Shown: positions 1-8,501 of the stretch, piece after piece
Position numbering within the stretch: position 1 is the stretch's first letter
How the letters are laid out: each line of letters begins with the position of its first letter
Source of the DNA: Micromonospora peucetia
GTDB taxonomy: Bacteria > Actinomycetota > Actinomycetes > Mycobacteriales > Micromonosporaceae
Assembly: GCF_900091625.1 (NCBI RefSeq)
Contig: NZ_FMIC01000002.1
Location: 7,006,001 to 7,070,000 of the forward strand
Length of the DNA stretch: 64,000 nucleotides
Direction of reading: 5' to 3'
Translations under genes and position numbers: made by a program
Notes under the pieces: model-generated
The model's database searches: none
What the model was told of the DNA's origin: nothing
Seen by the model: the letters and a program-made list of their open reading frames with translations, nothing else

Positions 1-171
1 CGTCCCATCCGTTCCTCCAGGTGTCGGCCCGCTCCCGTCCGGGCGGTTCTCCTCCTGCCCCGCCCGCGTCGGGTCAATCCACGGGCGGTCCGCTGACCGT
101 TCGGGGGAGGGTCAAAAACCCGCCGAGTGGCCGAGGTCGACCCGGGGACCGACCGGATAGCCTCGGTCACC

Positions 172-549
172 ATGCGTGTGCCGTTCAACCGGGTCGAGGC
201 CCGTTCCGCCGCCAACTCGGCGCGAGCCGCCCTCGCCCTCCTGTCCGCCTCGGTCGGCGCCGAAGGACTGGCCGCCGCCGCCGCGCGTCCGGCCCTGCTC
301 GCCCTGGTCGACCAGCATGCCGCGGCGGTACGGGAGAGCCTGGACGGCGACCGCCGGGCGTTGAGCGCCGCGGCGCTCGCCGGCTACGCGGAGGGTGTCC
401 GCGCCGGCGCGCTGGAGCACGGCTGGCAGCCGCCGGTGGCGCCGGTGGACTGGTCCGCGCCGGACTGGCTGCTCACCCGGCTGCTCGCGGTCTGCGCGCT
501 GACCCGCTCGCTCGGGGCCCCGGCGACCGCTCCGCTCCCCCCGGTCTGA
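172..549 (+). CDS. Small Ala-rich hypothetical protein, possibly DUF6401-like
   Basis: Encodes about 125 residues, rich in alanine and leucine, with no signal peptide and no clear membrane segment. It ends in a Trp/Leu-containing stretch (WSAPDWLLTRLLAVCALTRS). An in-frame GTG at 127 would add 15 residues, but the ATG at 172 fits better: a TAGCCT box lies 8 nt upstream, as in many apparent leaderless starts here. It resembles small Micromonosporaceae proteins that I recall as DUF6401, but that assignment is from memory and weak. No function can be given. The neighbour downstream is convergent and unrelated. Confidence 0.55.
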   Translation: MRVPFNRVEARSAANSARAALALLSASVGAEGLAAAAARPALLALVDQHAAAVRESLDGDRRALSAAALAGYAEGVRAGALEHGWQPPVAPVDWSAPDWLLTRLLAVCALTRSLGAPATAPLPPV

Positions 550-579
550 CCGAACTGCCAACCCGACGGTGCCGGGCGT

Positions 580-669
580 CGGCGGCCACACCGCGGGCGT
601 GTCCGGCTCCGGCGGCCACACCGCAGGACGTCCCGACTCCGGCGGCTGCACGGGAGGAACACCGGCCCC
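580..669. repeat. Imperfect 30-bp tandem repeat, three units
   Basis: Three units start at 580, 610 and 640. The first two share CGGCGGCCACACCGC and the third is diverged (CGGCGGCTGCACGGG). The repeat lies between the convergent genes ending at 549 and 739. No protein reading of it looks real, so it is probably non-coding. Confidence 0.6.
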
Positions 670-738
670 CGACGGAGACGCCGGAGGGGCGCCCGCACGT
701 CCGCGGACACCCCTCCCCGTCTCGCCTCACCGGCCCGG

Positions 739-1605
739 TCAGCGGCGGAACTGCTGGGTCTCGTCACCCACGTTCCCCGACTGGTAGGTGCCGCGCCCGC
801 CAGCCGTCGCGGACTCCTGCCCGCGCGGCATGACCTCGGTACGCTCGGCCCCCGTCCGGTCGGCCATCTGCCGCCCGACGTCGGTCTGGCCGGCGTCCCG
901 GGCCCGACGGTGCTCCTGCACCGCGCGCGACTCCTCGGCCATCCGGTTCAGCCAGCCGTCCCAGCGGTTCTGCATCGGCCGCACCAGGCCACCGCCGACG
1001 CCGACGATCAGGATGCCGGCCACCGTGGCGAGCACCGCGATCAGCACCGGCGTGGTCACCGTGGTCGCGATGCCCACCTGGTTCAGCGCGGCGATCACAC
1101 CCAGCGCGATGATGAAGACCGCCGTCAGGTCGGCCAGGATCTTGCCGTACGAGAGCCCGCCCAGTGCCCCGCTGACCAGGTCCCGGACGGCGTTGGCGAT
1201 CGCGGCGGCCACGACGACGATGACGATGGCCACGAAGGCGCGTGGCAGCCACGCGACCACGCCGCTGATCAGGTCACTGATCGCGTTGGGTCCCCACACC
1301 CCGAAGGCGAACTGCAGGGTGAACAGCAGTACGGCGTAGTACGCCAGTTTCGCCAGGATGTCACTGGCGTCGTACTTCGTACGTTCCAACGCACGCTTGA
1401 TGCCGCCCCGTTCCACCGCCCTGTCGAAGTTGACCCGTTCCAGCGCCGCGTCCACGATCTTGAGTACGGCTCTGGCGATGAGCCATCCGACCACGAGGAT
1501 CGCGATGAACGCGATGGCCCGCGGTATGAACAGCAGCACCGACCTCCACATGTCGGCCACGGCGTTGCCGATGTCGACCTGCCTGACCGCGAGGGTCTCC
1601 GGCAT
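739..1605 (-). CDS. Mechanosensitive-channel-like membrane protein with conserved TM-helix repeats
   Basis: A 288-residue membrane protein. Hydrophobic helices lie near residues 25-48, 88-108, 118-142, 158-178 and 183-207, followed by a charged cytoplasmic tail of about 80 residues. The repeated pattern of helix, amphipathic linker with conserved Asp/Gly, then helix is that of the conserved TM helix family (PF05552) found in MscS-related and CmpX-like proteins. It lacks a visible MscS beta domain, so gating by tension is only inferred. ATG at 1605 has a strong ribosome site (AGGAGGGACATC). It is divergent from the SpoIIE-type regulator at 1795. The tail (residues about 210-288) is rich in Arg, Gln and Gly and looks disordered. 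Confidence 0.75.
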   Translation of the reverse strand: MPETLAVRQVDIGNAVADMWRSVLLFIPRAIAFIAILVVGWLIARAVLKIVDAALERVNFDRAVERGGIKRALERTKYDASDILAKLAYYAVLLFTLQFAFGVWGPNAISDLISGVVAWLPRAFVAIVIVVVAAAIANAVRDLVSGALGGLSYGKILADLTAVFIIALGVIAALNQVGIATTVTTPVLIAVLATVAGILIVGVGGGLVRPMQNRWDGWLNRMAEESRAVQEHRRARDAGQTDVGRQMADRTGAERTEVMPRGQESATAGGRGTYQSGNVGDETQQFRR

Positions 1606-1782
1606 GATGTCCCTCCTGTCGCATGGACTGCGCCGCGCGCTTACCCGGTCACCGACGCGGCACGCCGTACCGGTCCCCGAGTTTTTCCCGACATGTCACC
1701 ACGGAACGGCTCTGAACTGCCCGGACGTTCTGCTCCGACGGCGCGCGGGGCATGATCGGAAACAGGCGACAAGCCCTCCCGC

Positions 1783-1788
1783 TAGGCT
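1783..1788 (+). promoter_or_regulatory. -10 box TAGGCT, leaderless start
   Basis: TAGGCT is followed by 6 nt and then the ATG at 1795, so transcription should begin at or next to the start codon. No Shine-Dalgarno sequence precedes the ATG. Confidence 0.5.
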
Positions 1789-1794
1789 GCGGTC

Positions 1795-3918
1795 ATGCCA
1801 GGAACGGTCGGACGGGTCCCGAACCCACCAGCCCCGGTCTCGGGAGCCCCCTCCGCGTCGGGCACGGCGGCCGTCGTCCTGCGCCACGACTGGGCCGGCA
1901 CCCCGCTCGGCCCGTGGCGGGCCTGGGATCCGGCGGTCCGGGCGGCCACCGAACTGCTCCTCGCCTCGCCCGTACCGATGACCCTCACCCTGGGCGACGA
2001 CCACCTGCTCGTCTACAACGACGCGTACGCGGAGCTGATCGGCGACCGGCACCCCGACGCGGTGGGCCGGCCGGCGGCCGAGGTGTTCGCGGAGTCCTGG
2101 CCGTTGCCCGGTGTCGGCGAGGCCATCGAGCGCACCTACCGCTCGGGGGAGCCGTTCCTGGAGAAGGAAACCACCCTCCCGCTGCACCGCCGTCCCGGCC
2201 TGGTCGAACAGTCGGTCTTCACCCGGGGCTACTCCCCCGTACGCGACAGCGCCGGGCGGATCGTCGGCGTGCTGACCGTGGCCGCGGAGACCACCCAGGT
2301 CACCCAGCAGCTCCAGAGCCTCAGCGACTTCGCCGCTGCGCTCGCCGGCACCCTCACTCTGGACGACGTGGCCCGGGTGGCGCTGCGCTACGCGATCACC
2401 GCGTTCGACGCCGACCGGGTCTCGTTCGCCGTTGACGAGGGCGGCGGCTGGCGGATGGTCCGGCGCATCCGCGGCGAGCTGGTGGACGAGGCCGACGAGC
2501 GACTCCCCCCGCTGTGGCGGCGCATCCCGCCGGAGTGGCAGGGGCCGGTGGCGACCGCCGCCCGGAGCGGCGTACCGCTCGTCGTCGACGACGGCCAACC
2601 GCTGCGGGAGATCGCGGTGGACCGGCACGACCAGAAGGTCCGCTCGCTCGCGACGGTGCCGCTGCGGGCCTCGGTGGTGCGCGGCAGCCTGACGGTCGGC
2701 TATCAGGTCCCGCACGTCTGGTCGGCCGCCCGGCGCGCGCTGCTCGCCACCTCGGCCGAGCTGGTCGGCCAGGCCGCCGAGCGGGCCCGCCGGTTCGAGA
2801 CCCAGCACGGCACCGCCCAACTGCTGCAACGCAGCATGCTGCCCGCGCACCTGCCCGACCTGCCCCGGATGCGGATCGCCGCCCGCTACGACCCGGGTGT
2901 CGACGGCAATGCCGCCGGTGGGGACTTCTACGACGCCTTCCTGCTGCCCGACGGCCGCCTGGGCATTGTGCTCGGCGACGTCGCCGGCCACGACGTGCAG
3001 GCCGCGGCCCGGATGGGTCAGGTCCGCGCCGCGCTGCGGGCGTTGGCGTTGACCGACCCCCGCCCGGACGCCGTGCTGGCCGGGCTCGACCGGTTGGTCA
3101 CCAGCCTGGGCGCCGAGGGCGAGACGCACGAACTCTTCGTGACAGTGGTCTTCGGGGTCGTCGACGCCGACCGGCAGCGGCTCACCCTGGCCAGCGCCGG
3201 CCACCCCGCCCCGCTGATCCGCCGGTGTGCCCCGGACGGCGCTCCGGTCACCGAATACCTCGACGTGCCCGCGGGCGCCCCGCTGGGCCTGGGCTGCCGG
3301 CCACCCACCGTCACGGTGCGCTTCGCCCCCGGCGACACATTGCTGCTGTTCAGCGACGGCGTGGTGGAGCGGCGCTGGCAGGACCTGACGACCGGGCTGG
3401 ACGCCCTGGCCGACGCCGTCGCCGGCGCGGGCAGCGGCGACCCCCGTGCGTTGTGCGCGGTGGCCACCGCGGCGGTGCCCGGGGCCACCGAGGACGACGT
3501 CGCCGTGCTGGCGGTGGAGCACGCGCTGCGGCCGTCCCGGTCGACGAGCATGGAGGTGCCGGCCGAGCCGACCGCGCCGAGCCGGGTGCGGCACTGGATG
3601 ACCGCGCAGCTCACCGAGTGGCAGGTGCCCGAGTCGATCATCGGCGCGGCGGTGCTCTGCACCAGCGAGCTGACCACCAACGCGCTGCTGCACGCGGGCA
3701 CCGCCGCCCGGGTGGAGATCGACCTCAGCCCGGAGCGGCTGCTGGTGTCGGTCGCCGACTCGGGCACCCGGGGTACGGTGACCCGCGCCCAGACCGACAC
3801 GCTCAGCAGCCGGGGCCGGGGGCTCGGGCTGATCGAGGAGCTGAGTGACGCGTGGGGGACGGACCCGACCCTACGCGGCTCGACCGTCTGGTTCGAGATC
3901 CTGATCCCGCCCGGCTGA
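1795..3918 (+). CDS. PAS-GAF-SpoIIE phosphatase with C-terminal anti-sigma-type kinase domain
   Basis: A 707-residue signalling protein. A PAS-like sensor covers about residues 40-165 (LLVYNDAYAELIG), a GAF domain about 175-325, a SpoIIE/PP2C phosphatase about 345-575, and a HATPase_c kinase domain about 585-705. Phosphatase metal motifs are visible: GGDFYD (375-380), GDVAGHD (394-400), LFSDG (518-522) and EDDVAVLA. The kinase domain has the N box SELTTNALLHAG and the glycine loop GRGLGLIEEL. In the family, such proteins dephosphorylate anti-sigma antagonists and phosphorylate or sequester sigma partners; having both activities in one chain suggests a self-contained partner-switching module. 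No transmembrane helix is seen, so it is probably cytoplasmic. The next gene begins 40 nt later on the same strand. Confidence 0.9.
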   Translation: MPGTVGRVPNPPAPVSGAPSASGTAAVVLRHDWAGTPLGPWRAWDPAVRAATELLLASPVPMTLTLGDDHLLVYNDAYAELIGDRHPDAVGRPAAEVFAESWPLPGVGEAIERTYRSGEPFLEKETTLPLHRRPGLVEQSVFTRGYSPVRDSAGRIVGVLTVAAETTQVTQQLQSLSDFAAALAGTLTLDDVARVALRYAITAFDADRVSFAVDEGGGWRMVRRIRGELVDEADERLPPLWRRIPPEWQGPVATAARSGVPLVVDDGQPLREIAVDRHDQKVRSLATVPLRASVVRGSLTVGYQVPHVWSAARRALLATSAELVGQAAERARRFETQHGTAQLLQRSMLPAHLPDLPRMRIAARYDPGVDGNAAGGDFYDAFLLPDGRLGIVLGDVAGHDVQAAARMGQVRAALRALALTDPRPDAVLAGLDRLVTSLGAEGETHELFVTVVFGVVDADRQRLTLASAGHPAPLIRRCAPDGAPVTEYLDVPAGAPLGLGCRPPTVTVRFAPGDTLLLFSDGVVERRWQDLTTGLDALADAVAGAGSGDPRALCAVATAAVPGATEDDVAVLAVEHALRPSRSTSMEVPAEPTAPSRVRHWMTAQLTEWQVPESIIGAAVLCTSELTTNALLHAGTAARVEIDLSPERLLVSVADSGTRGTVTRAQTDTLSSRGRGLGLIEELSDAWGTDPTLRGSTVWFEILIPPG

Positions 3919-3958
3919 GCGGGTGGATCAGCACGGCCCACAGGGGGTAAAGGACAGC

Positions 3959-4636
3959 ATGCCCGCCGACAAGCCCAGCGGTGTCCTCTTCGACGTGGAC
4001 GGCACCCTCGTCGACACCACCTATCTGCACACCGTGAGCTGGTGGGAGGCGCTGCGCCAGACCGACCGGCCCGTGCCCATGGCGACGATCCACCGCGCCA
4101 TCGGGATGGGCTCGGACAAGTTGCTCGACCACCTGCTCGGCCCGGAGCGCGACCGGAGCGCGGACCAACGGCTGCGCGACGCGCACGACACCCTCTTCGC
4201 CGAGTACTGGGAACGACTCGTCCCGCTGCCCCGCGCCGCCGACCTGCTGCGGGCCTGCGCGGAGCGAGGGCTGCGGGTGGTGCTGGCGACCTCCGCCGCC
4301 GAGCACGAGGTGACCGCGCTACGCCGGGCACTGGCCGCCGACGACGTGATCCACACCGTCACCTGCGCGGCCGACGCGCGGGAGAGCAAGCCGGCGCCGG
4401 ACATCCTGGTGGCCGCGCTGGAGCAGTCCGGGCTCGCCGCCGAACGGGTGGTCTTCGTCGGCGACTCGGTGTGGGACGTCGCCGCCGCCGGCGAGCTGGA
4501 CATCCCCTGCGTCGGGCTGACCTGCGGCGGCACCGGCCGGGGCGAGCTGGCCGGGGCCGGCGCGGTGGCCGTCTACGAGGATCCCGCCGCGCTGCTCACC
4601 GCGCTCGACGACTCGCCGGTCGCCAGGACGAGGTGA
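3959..4636 (+). CDS. HAD-superfamily hydrolase, beta-phosphoglucomutase/PGP-like
   Basis: A 225-residue HAD enzyme. Motif I is FDVDGTLVDTT near the N-terminus (nucleophile and acid Asp), motif II is the Ser in LATSAAEHE, the motif III lysine is in ESKPAPD, and motif IV is FVGDSVWDV. The helical cap is inserted between motifs I and II, as in subfamily IA phosphatases such as phosphoglycolate phosphatase. The substrate cannot be read from sequence. A GTG at 3923 could add 12 residues, but ATG 3959 is preferred because AAAGGA lies just upstream and the protein then starts close to motif I. It follows the SpoIIE gene by 40 nt and may be cotranscribed. Confidence 0.85.
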   Translation: MPADKPSGVLFDVDGTLVDTTYLHTVSWWEALRQTDRPVPMATIHRAIGMGSDKLLDHLLGPERDRSADQRLRDAHDTLFAEYWERLVPLPRAADLLRACAERGLRVVLATSAAEHEVTALRRALAADDVIHTVTCAADARESKPAPDILVAALEQSGLAAERVVFVGDSVWDVAAAGELDIPCVGLTCGGTGRGELAGAGAVAVYEDPAALLTALDDSPVARTR

Positions 4637-4741
4637 CCGGCTCCGGCCCCATCGCTCCGAACAGGAATACGAGGACTCTTCCGGGGGCAAGGACTTGCAC
4701 CACCTGCCCGCACGCCGTGGGCGAGGCGGAGAGGTGGGGTC

Positions 4742-6031
4742 GTGGAGCCGGTAGACGTGGCGTTCGCGGTGGTCGGTCTCGGCGCGCTGCTGGCGGGAAT
4801 CCTGCCCCGGGTGCTCGAACGCCGACCGCTGTCCATGCCGATCGCCTTCCTCGGGCTCGGCATGCTGGTCTTCCTCCTCCCCGTCGGGCTGCCGGACCCT
4901 GATCCGCTCGCGCACCCGCAGCTCGCCACCCATCTCACCGAGATCGGAGTCATCGTCGCGCTGATGGGCGCCGGGCTCAAGATCGACCGGCCGTTGAGCT
5001 GGACCCGCTGGTCGTCGACCTGGCGGCTGCTGGCCATCGCCATGCCGTTGTGCATCGCGGCGGTGGCGCTGCTCGGCTGGTGGTGGGCCGGGCTGGTGCC
5101 GGCCGCCGCGCTGCTGCTGGCGGCGGCCCTCGCCCCGACCGATCCGGTGCTCGCCGCCGACGTGCAGGTCGGTGAGCCCACCGACGTCGAGGACTCCGAG
5201 GACGAGGTCCGCTTCGCCCTGACCTCCGAGGCCGGGCTGAACGACGGGCTGGCCTTCCCCTTCGTGTACGCGGCCATCGCCATCGCCACCACCAGCCTGG
5301 CCCCCGGCGACTGGCTGGGCCGTTGGCTCGGCGTGGACGTGCTCTGGAAGGTCGCAGCCGGAGTGGCGGGTGGGTGGCTGATCGGCTGGCTGCTCGGCAA
5401 GCTCTTCTTCCGGGCCCCGAGCAAACTGCGGCTGGCCCGGCACTCCGAGGGCTTCCTCGCGCTGGCCGCGACCTTCCTGGCGTACGGGCTGGTGGAGGTC
5501 GTGGGCGGGTACGGCTTCCTCGCGGTCTTCGTGGCCGCCCGGGCGATCCGGGCCGCCGAACGCACCCACGAGTTCCACTCCGTGCTGCACGGCTTCGCCG
5601 AGCAGGTCGAGCGGTTGCTCACCGTGATGCTGCTGCTGCTCTTCGGCGGCGCGGTGGTCGGCGGCCTGCTGGGCCCGCTGACCTGGACGGCCGCCGCGGT
5701 CGGGCTGGCGCTGGTCTTCGTGGTCCGTCCGCTGGTCGGCTGGTTGTCGCTGCGGGGCGCGCCCGGCCGGCCGGCCGAACACTGGGTGATCGCCCTGTTC
5801 GGCATCCGGGGCGTCGGCTCGTTCTACTACGTCGCGTACGCGACGGCGAAGACCGACTTTCCCCAGGCGGACCTGATCTGGGCGACCGTCGGCCTCGTGG
5901 TGATCGTCTCGGTGGTGGTGCACGGCGTCGCGGCGACTCCGGTGATGCAGTTGCTGGACCGGGCCGGGGAACGCACCTCCGACCCGTCCGAACGCCGCCG
6001 CACCGGCGAGCCCGTCGCCGCCGGCGGCTGA
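4742..6031 (+). CDS. Cation:proton antiporter, CPA1/NhaP type
   Basis: A 429-residue polytopic membrane protein with about 12 hydrophobic segments. Signature motifs of the CPA1 family are present: APTDPVLAADVQVG (near residue 135), SEAGLNDGLAFP (near 162), and FGIRGVGSFYY late in the protein. These Asp and Arg positions line the ion path in NhaP-type Na+/H+ exchangers. It should exchange Na+ or K+ for protons at the plasma membrane; the ion is not certain. The start is GTG with GGAGAGG upstream. It ends 22 nt before a strong bidirectional hairpin that separates it from the convergent oxidoreductase gene. Confidence 0.88.
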   Translation: MEPVDVAFAVVGLGALLAGILPRVLERRPLSMPIAFLGLGMLVFLLPVGLPDPDPLAHPQLATHLTEIGVIVALMGAGLKIDRPLSWTRWSSTWRLLAIAMPLCIAAVALLGWWWAGLVPAAALLLAAALAPTDPVLAADVQVGEPTDVEDSEDEVRFALTSEAGLNDGLAFPFVYAAIAIATTSLAPGDWLGRWLGVDVLWKVAAGVAGGWLIGWLLGKLFFRAPSKLRLARHSEGFLALAATFLAYGLVEVVGGYGFLAVFVAARAIRAAERTHEFHSVLHGFAEQVERLLTVMLLLLFGGAVVGGLLGPLTWTAAAVGLALVFVVRPLVGWLSLRGAPGRPAEHWVIALFGIRGVGSFYYVAYATAKTDFPQADLIWATVGLVVIVSVVVHGVAATPVMQLLDRAGERTSDPSERRRTGEPVAAGG

Positions 6032-6052
6032 GGGCTCGGCGACGCCAGTGCG

Positions 6053-6097
6053 AGGAAGGGCTCTTCCTGTCCATATGTGACAGGAAGAGCCCTTCCT
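6053..6097. terminator. Perfect 19-bp inverted repeat, bidirectional terminator
   Basis: The arm AGGAAGGGCTCTTCCTGTC (6053-6071) pairs exactly with 6079-6097 across a 7-nt loop. It sits between convergent genes and runs into the stop codon of the minus-strand gene at 6096-6098. A related hairpin occurs at 39805-39851. Confidence 0.85.
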
Positions 6098-7061
6098 AAC
6101 CTGCGGACAGGCGGGTGACGAGGGCGCGGCCCAGGTCACGACCGGAGCGCCAGGCGCTCTGCACCCGGGGCTCACCGAAGGCGTCGCCGGCCAGCCCGAC
6201 ACCGTCGGCGTCCAGGTGGTACGTCCCACCCGGGCCGGCGGTCGGTTTCGCGTACGTCCAGCGGTGCACGTGTACGTGCTCCGCCGGTTCGGGCAGTCCG
6301 AGCAGGTCCCGGACGGCCTCCTCGATCGCCGGCCCGGCCCCGGTGGGCTGGGCGAGGTGACCGGCGGCGAACTCGGGCGTGGTGTGGGCGACCAGCACCG
6401 GTGCGTCGTCGCCGCGCCGGTCGCCGTCGTCGCAGACGACGTTCAGCAGCGGGTGGTCGTTGACGAAGGCGCCCCGGAAGGTGGCCCACCGGCGGGCCGG
6501 GAATCGCAGCACCCCGGCCAGCGACGGCGACCAGCGCTGGGTCTGCGTGACCCGGGTGGCGGCGTCCAGGGCCGGATCGAGCAGCAGGGCAGCCTGTGGC
6601 CCCGGCATGGCGAGCACCACCGCCTCGCAGGGCCGCCCGTCCACCACCGGCCCCGGCTCGACGCCGAGCACGAGCCGGTCCACGGTCACCGGCAGGTCCC
6701 GGGCCAGGTGCTCCACCAGCGACCGCAGGCCCCGGGTCGCCGCCCAGCGCATCGGGCCGGGCACCCCGCGCCGGCCGTCGGCGCCGTACGCGACGAAGGT
6801 GTCGGTCCACTCGCGGGCCAGGCCGGCCGACCGCCACCCCTCGGCCACCTCGGCGAAGTCCGGATCACTGACGGTGAAGTACGCGGCGCCGGTGTCGGCG
6901 GGCCGACCGTCGAAGCGCCGGCTGGCCATCCGACCGCCGGACACCCGGGCGCGCTCCCGGATCTCCACCGGGATGCCGGCGCGGGCCAGTTCCGTCGCGC
7001 ACGCCACCCCGGCGATGCCCGCGCCGACCACCACCACACCCGCCCGATCCTGCGCAGTCAT
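6096..7061 (-). CDS. FAD/NAD(P)-binding oxidoreductase, renalase-like amine oxidase fold
   Basis: A 321-residue flavoprotein. The N-terminal Rossmann motif is VVVVGAGIAGVACATELARAG, followed by the second FAD motif EIRERARVSGGRMASRR, typical of renalase-like and amine-oxidase-related proteins. The C-terminus has GLAGDAFGEPRVQSAWRSG, which closes the FAD site. Such proteins oxidise isomeric dihydro-NAD forms or amines; the substrate here is unknown. The frame stays open far upstream, but ATG 7061 places the glycine loop at residue 9, as expected, and has TACGAT 6 nt upstream. It is divergent from the small DUF3072 gene. Confidence 0.82.
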   Translation of the reverse strand: MTAQDRAGVVVVGAGIAGVACATELARAGIPVEIRERARVSGGRMASRRFDGRPADTGAAYFTVSDPDFAEVAEGWRSAGLAREWTDTFVAYGADGRRGVPGPMRWAATRGLRSLVEHLARDLPVTVDRLVLGVEPGPVVDGRPCEAVVLAMPGPQAALLLDPALDAATRVTQTQRWSPSLAGVLRFPARRWATFRGAFVNDHPLLNVVCDDGDRRGDDAPVLVAHTTPEFAAGHLAQPTGAGPAIEEAVRDLLGLPEPAEHVHVHRWTYAKPTAGPGGTYHLDADGVGLAGDAFGEPRVQSAWRSGRDLGRALVTRLSAG

Positions 7062-7067
7062 CCGGTG

Positions 7068-7073
7068 ATCGTA
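7068..7073 (-). promoter_or_regulatory. -10 box TACGAT, leaderless start
   Basis: Read on the minus strand, TACGAT is followed by 6 nt and the ATG at 7061. There is no ribosome site. Confidence 0.45.
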
Positions 7074-7187
7074 TGCGCGCCGCCCCGAACGGCCGGGACG
7101 CATGCCGGGAGCACGACGCGCCGGAGAGCCGCATGAACCGGTGCCATGCGGGGTATTGGCACGCCTGTTCGAAGAGAGGTGGAGACC

Positions 7188-7403
7188 ATGACGGACCGCA
7201 ACAGCAGCCAGGCCGACCCGCAGGGCGCCATCAAGGACCCGGACGAGTGGGTCACCGGCGAGGAGCCGCCGACCGCCGCCCAGGAGTCCTATCTGGCGAC
7301 CCTGGCCCGGGAGGCCGGCGAACAGCCGCCGGAGGGCCTGACCAAGGCCGAGGCCTCGAAGCGGATCGACCAACTTCAGGAGGAGACCGGCCGCGGTCAG
7401 TGA
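7188..7403 (+). CDS. DUF3072 family protein
   Basis: A 71-residue acidic protein. It contains the family pattern KDPDEWVTGEEPPTAAQESYLATL followed by GLTKAEASKRIDQLQ, in two separate blocks near residues 14-38 and 49-64. The second block looks like a SAP-like or DUF3072 helical motif. The function is unknown. ATG 7188 is preceded by GAGAGGTGGAGA, while upstream in-frame codons lack a ribosome site. Its 3' end overlaps the 3' end of the convergent phosphoesterase gene by 7 nt. Confidence 0.8.
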   Translation: MTDRNSSQADPQGAIKDPDEWVTGEEPPTAAQESYLATLAREAGEQPPEGLTKAEASKRIDQLQEETGRGQ

Positions 7404-7912
7404 CCGGGCGTACGGCGGGGTGGCAGGCGGTGCAGTTCGACCTCGTCGAGCCGCCCCGCCGTCACCCGCGCCGTCAGGTACGTGGCGTACGGCTGAGCCC
7501 GGCGGTCGGTGGGCGAGCCCGGATTGAGCAGCCGCGGACCGTCCGGGGAGACGGTGTCCCAGGGGATGTGTGAATGGCCGAAGACCAGCACGTCGGTGTC
7601 GGGGAAGCGGGCCGCGCAGCGGCTCTCCCGCCCGGCCTTCGGGCCGGTCTCGTGCACGACGGCGACCCGCAGCCCGTCGAGTTCCACCCGGGCGACCTCC
7701 GGCAGCCGGGTACGCAGCGCCGGCCCGTCGTTGTTGCCGTACACCCCGACGAGATGGCGGGCCCGGGCGGTCATGGCGTCCAGCAGCGCCTCGTCGACCC
7801 AGTCCCCCGCGTGCAGCACCACGTCGGCGGCGTCGACCGCTGCCCAGAGCGGCTCCGGCAGGTCCCTGGCCCGTTTCGGCACGTGGGTGTCGGCGGTGAT
7901 CACCAGGCGCAT
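7397..7912 (-). CDS. Metallophosphoesterase, YfcE/MJ0936 family
   Basis: A 171-residue calcineurin-like phosphodiesterase. The metal-binding motifs appear in the expected order: ADTHVPKR (Asp and His), HAGDWVD (Asp), YGNND (Asn), HETG (His) and FGHSHIPW (two His). This short form matches the YfcE/MJ0936 family, which hydrolyses model phosphodiesters in the cytoplasm; the natural substrate is unknown. ATG 7912 is chosen because it starts directly at MRLVITADTH and has GGGAGAA upstream. The reading frame remains open before this, but the extra residues are low-complexity. Confidence 0.88.
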   Translation of the reverse strand: MRLVITADTHVPKRARDLPEPLWAAVDAADVVLHAGDWVDEALLDAMTARARHLVGVYGNNDGPALRTRLPEVARVELDGLRVAVVHETGPKAGRESRCAARFPDTDVLVFGHSHIPWDTVSPDGPRLLNPGSPTDRRAQPYATYLTARVTAGRLDEVELHRLPPRRTPGH

Positions 7913-8057
7913 TTCGCCATTCTCCCTCGCACCGTCCCCACGGCACCGCCTGTTCCTGGCCTCCGCGCCTCGCCCGTCCCCGGCGGGCGGGCGAGGCGCG
8001 ACCGGCCGCCCCGGCGGGCGCCCTCTCCGGGGCGGGAGGCCGGTGGACACACCCGGG

Positions 8058-8285
8058 TCATCTCCCGCGAGCGGTGACTCGTCCGCCGCGCCATCTGACG
8101 GCGTACGGCAGCACGAACAGGTACAGGCCGGTGGACAGGAGCAAGGCGAGCGGGAGCAGCGGCAGGTAGGACACCCAGACGACAGGCTCCTCTTGCGCCA
8201 GGGCGACGAAGGTGGCGACGACGGTCACCGTGAAGGCGATGGACAGCCAGCGGTGGATCTGCCGAATCCACTTGTTCCAGTTCAA
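8058..8285 (-). CDS. Small two-helix membrane protein, TTG start
   Basis: A 75-residue membrane protein with helices near residues 12-30 and 38-60, and a basic tail. It begins MNWNKWIRQIHRWLS, a pattern seen in conserved small actinobacterial membrane proteins of unknown role that resemble the N-terminus of PepSY-type proteins. The start is TTG: GAGGAGG lies 7 nt upstream and no ATG or GTG is better placed. It may form a transcription unit with the phosphoesterase downstream (gap about 145 nt), but that is uncertain. Confidence 0.65.
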   Translation of the reverse strand: MNWNKWIRQIHRWLSIAFTVTVVATFVALAQEEPVVWVSYLPLLPLALLLSTGLYLFVLPYAVRWRGGRVTARGR

Positions 8286-8489
8286 AGGGACCTCCTCAGA
8301 AGACGAGCAACCTGGGCCTCCGGCGACCTGGCGGGTGGGATGCCCATGACGGCCACGCTAGTTACGGCTCGGCGACGGGAGCTTCTCGATTCCTGACCGG
8401 TCTGGTCACCTGATCCGCCACGCACGGCGGCATCCGCCGTCGTGCGTGGCGCAGCGCCGGTGGGCGCTGGTTGGCCGGTGAATCAGGCC

Positions 8490-8495
8490 TAGGAT
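8490..8495 (+). promoter_or_regulatory. -10 box TAGGAT, leaderless start
   Basis: TAGGAT is followed by 6 nt and then ATG 8502. No Shine-Dalgarno sequence is present. Confidence 0.5.
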
Positions 8496-8501
8496 CGGCG
8501 C

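Noticed and set aside
580..669. Possible CRISPR array
   Set aside because: The units are directly adjacent without unique spacers, only three in number, and no cas gene is near.
4637..4741. A tRNA-like or small RNA gene before the antiporter
   Set aside because: No cloverleaf, T-loop (GTTCGA) or terminator could be drawn.
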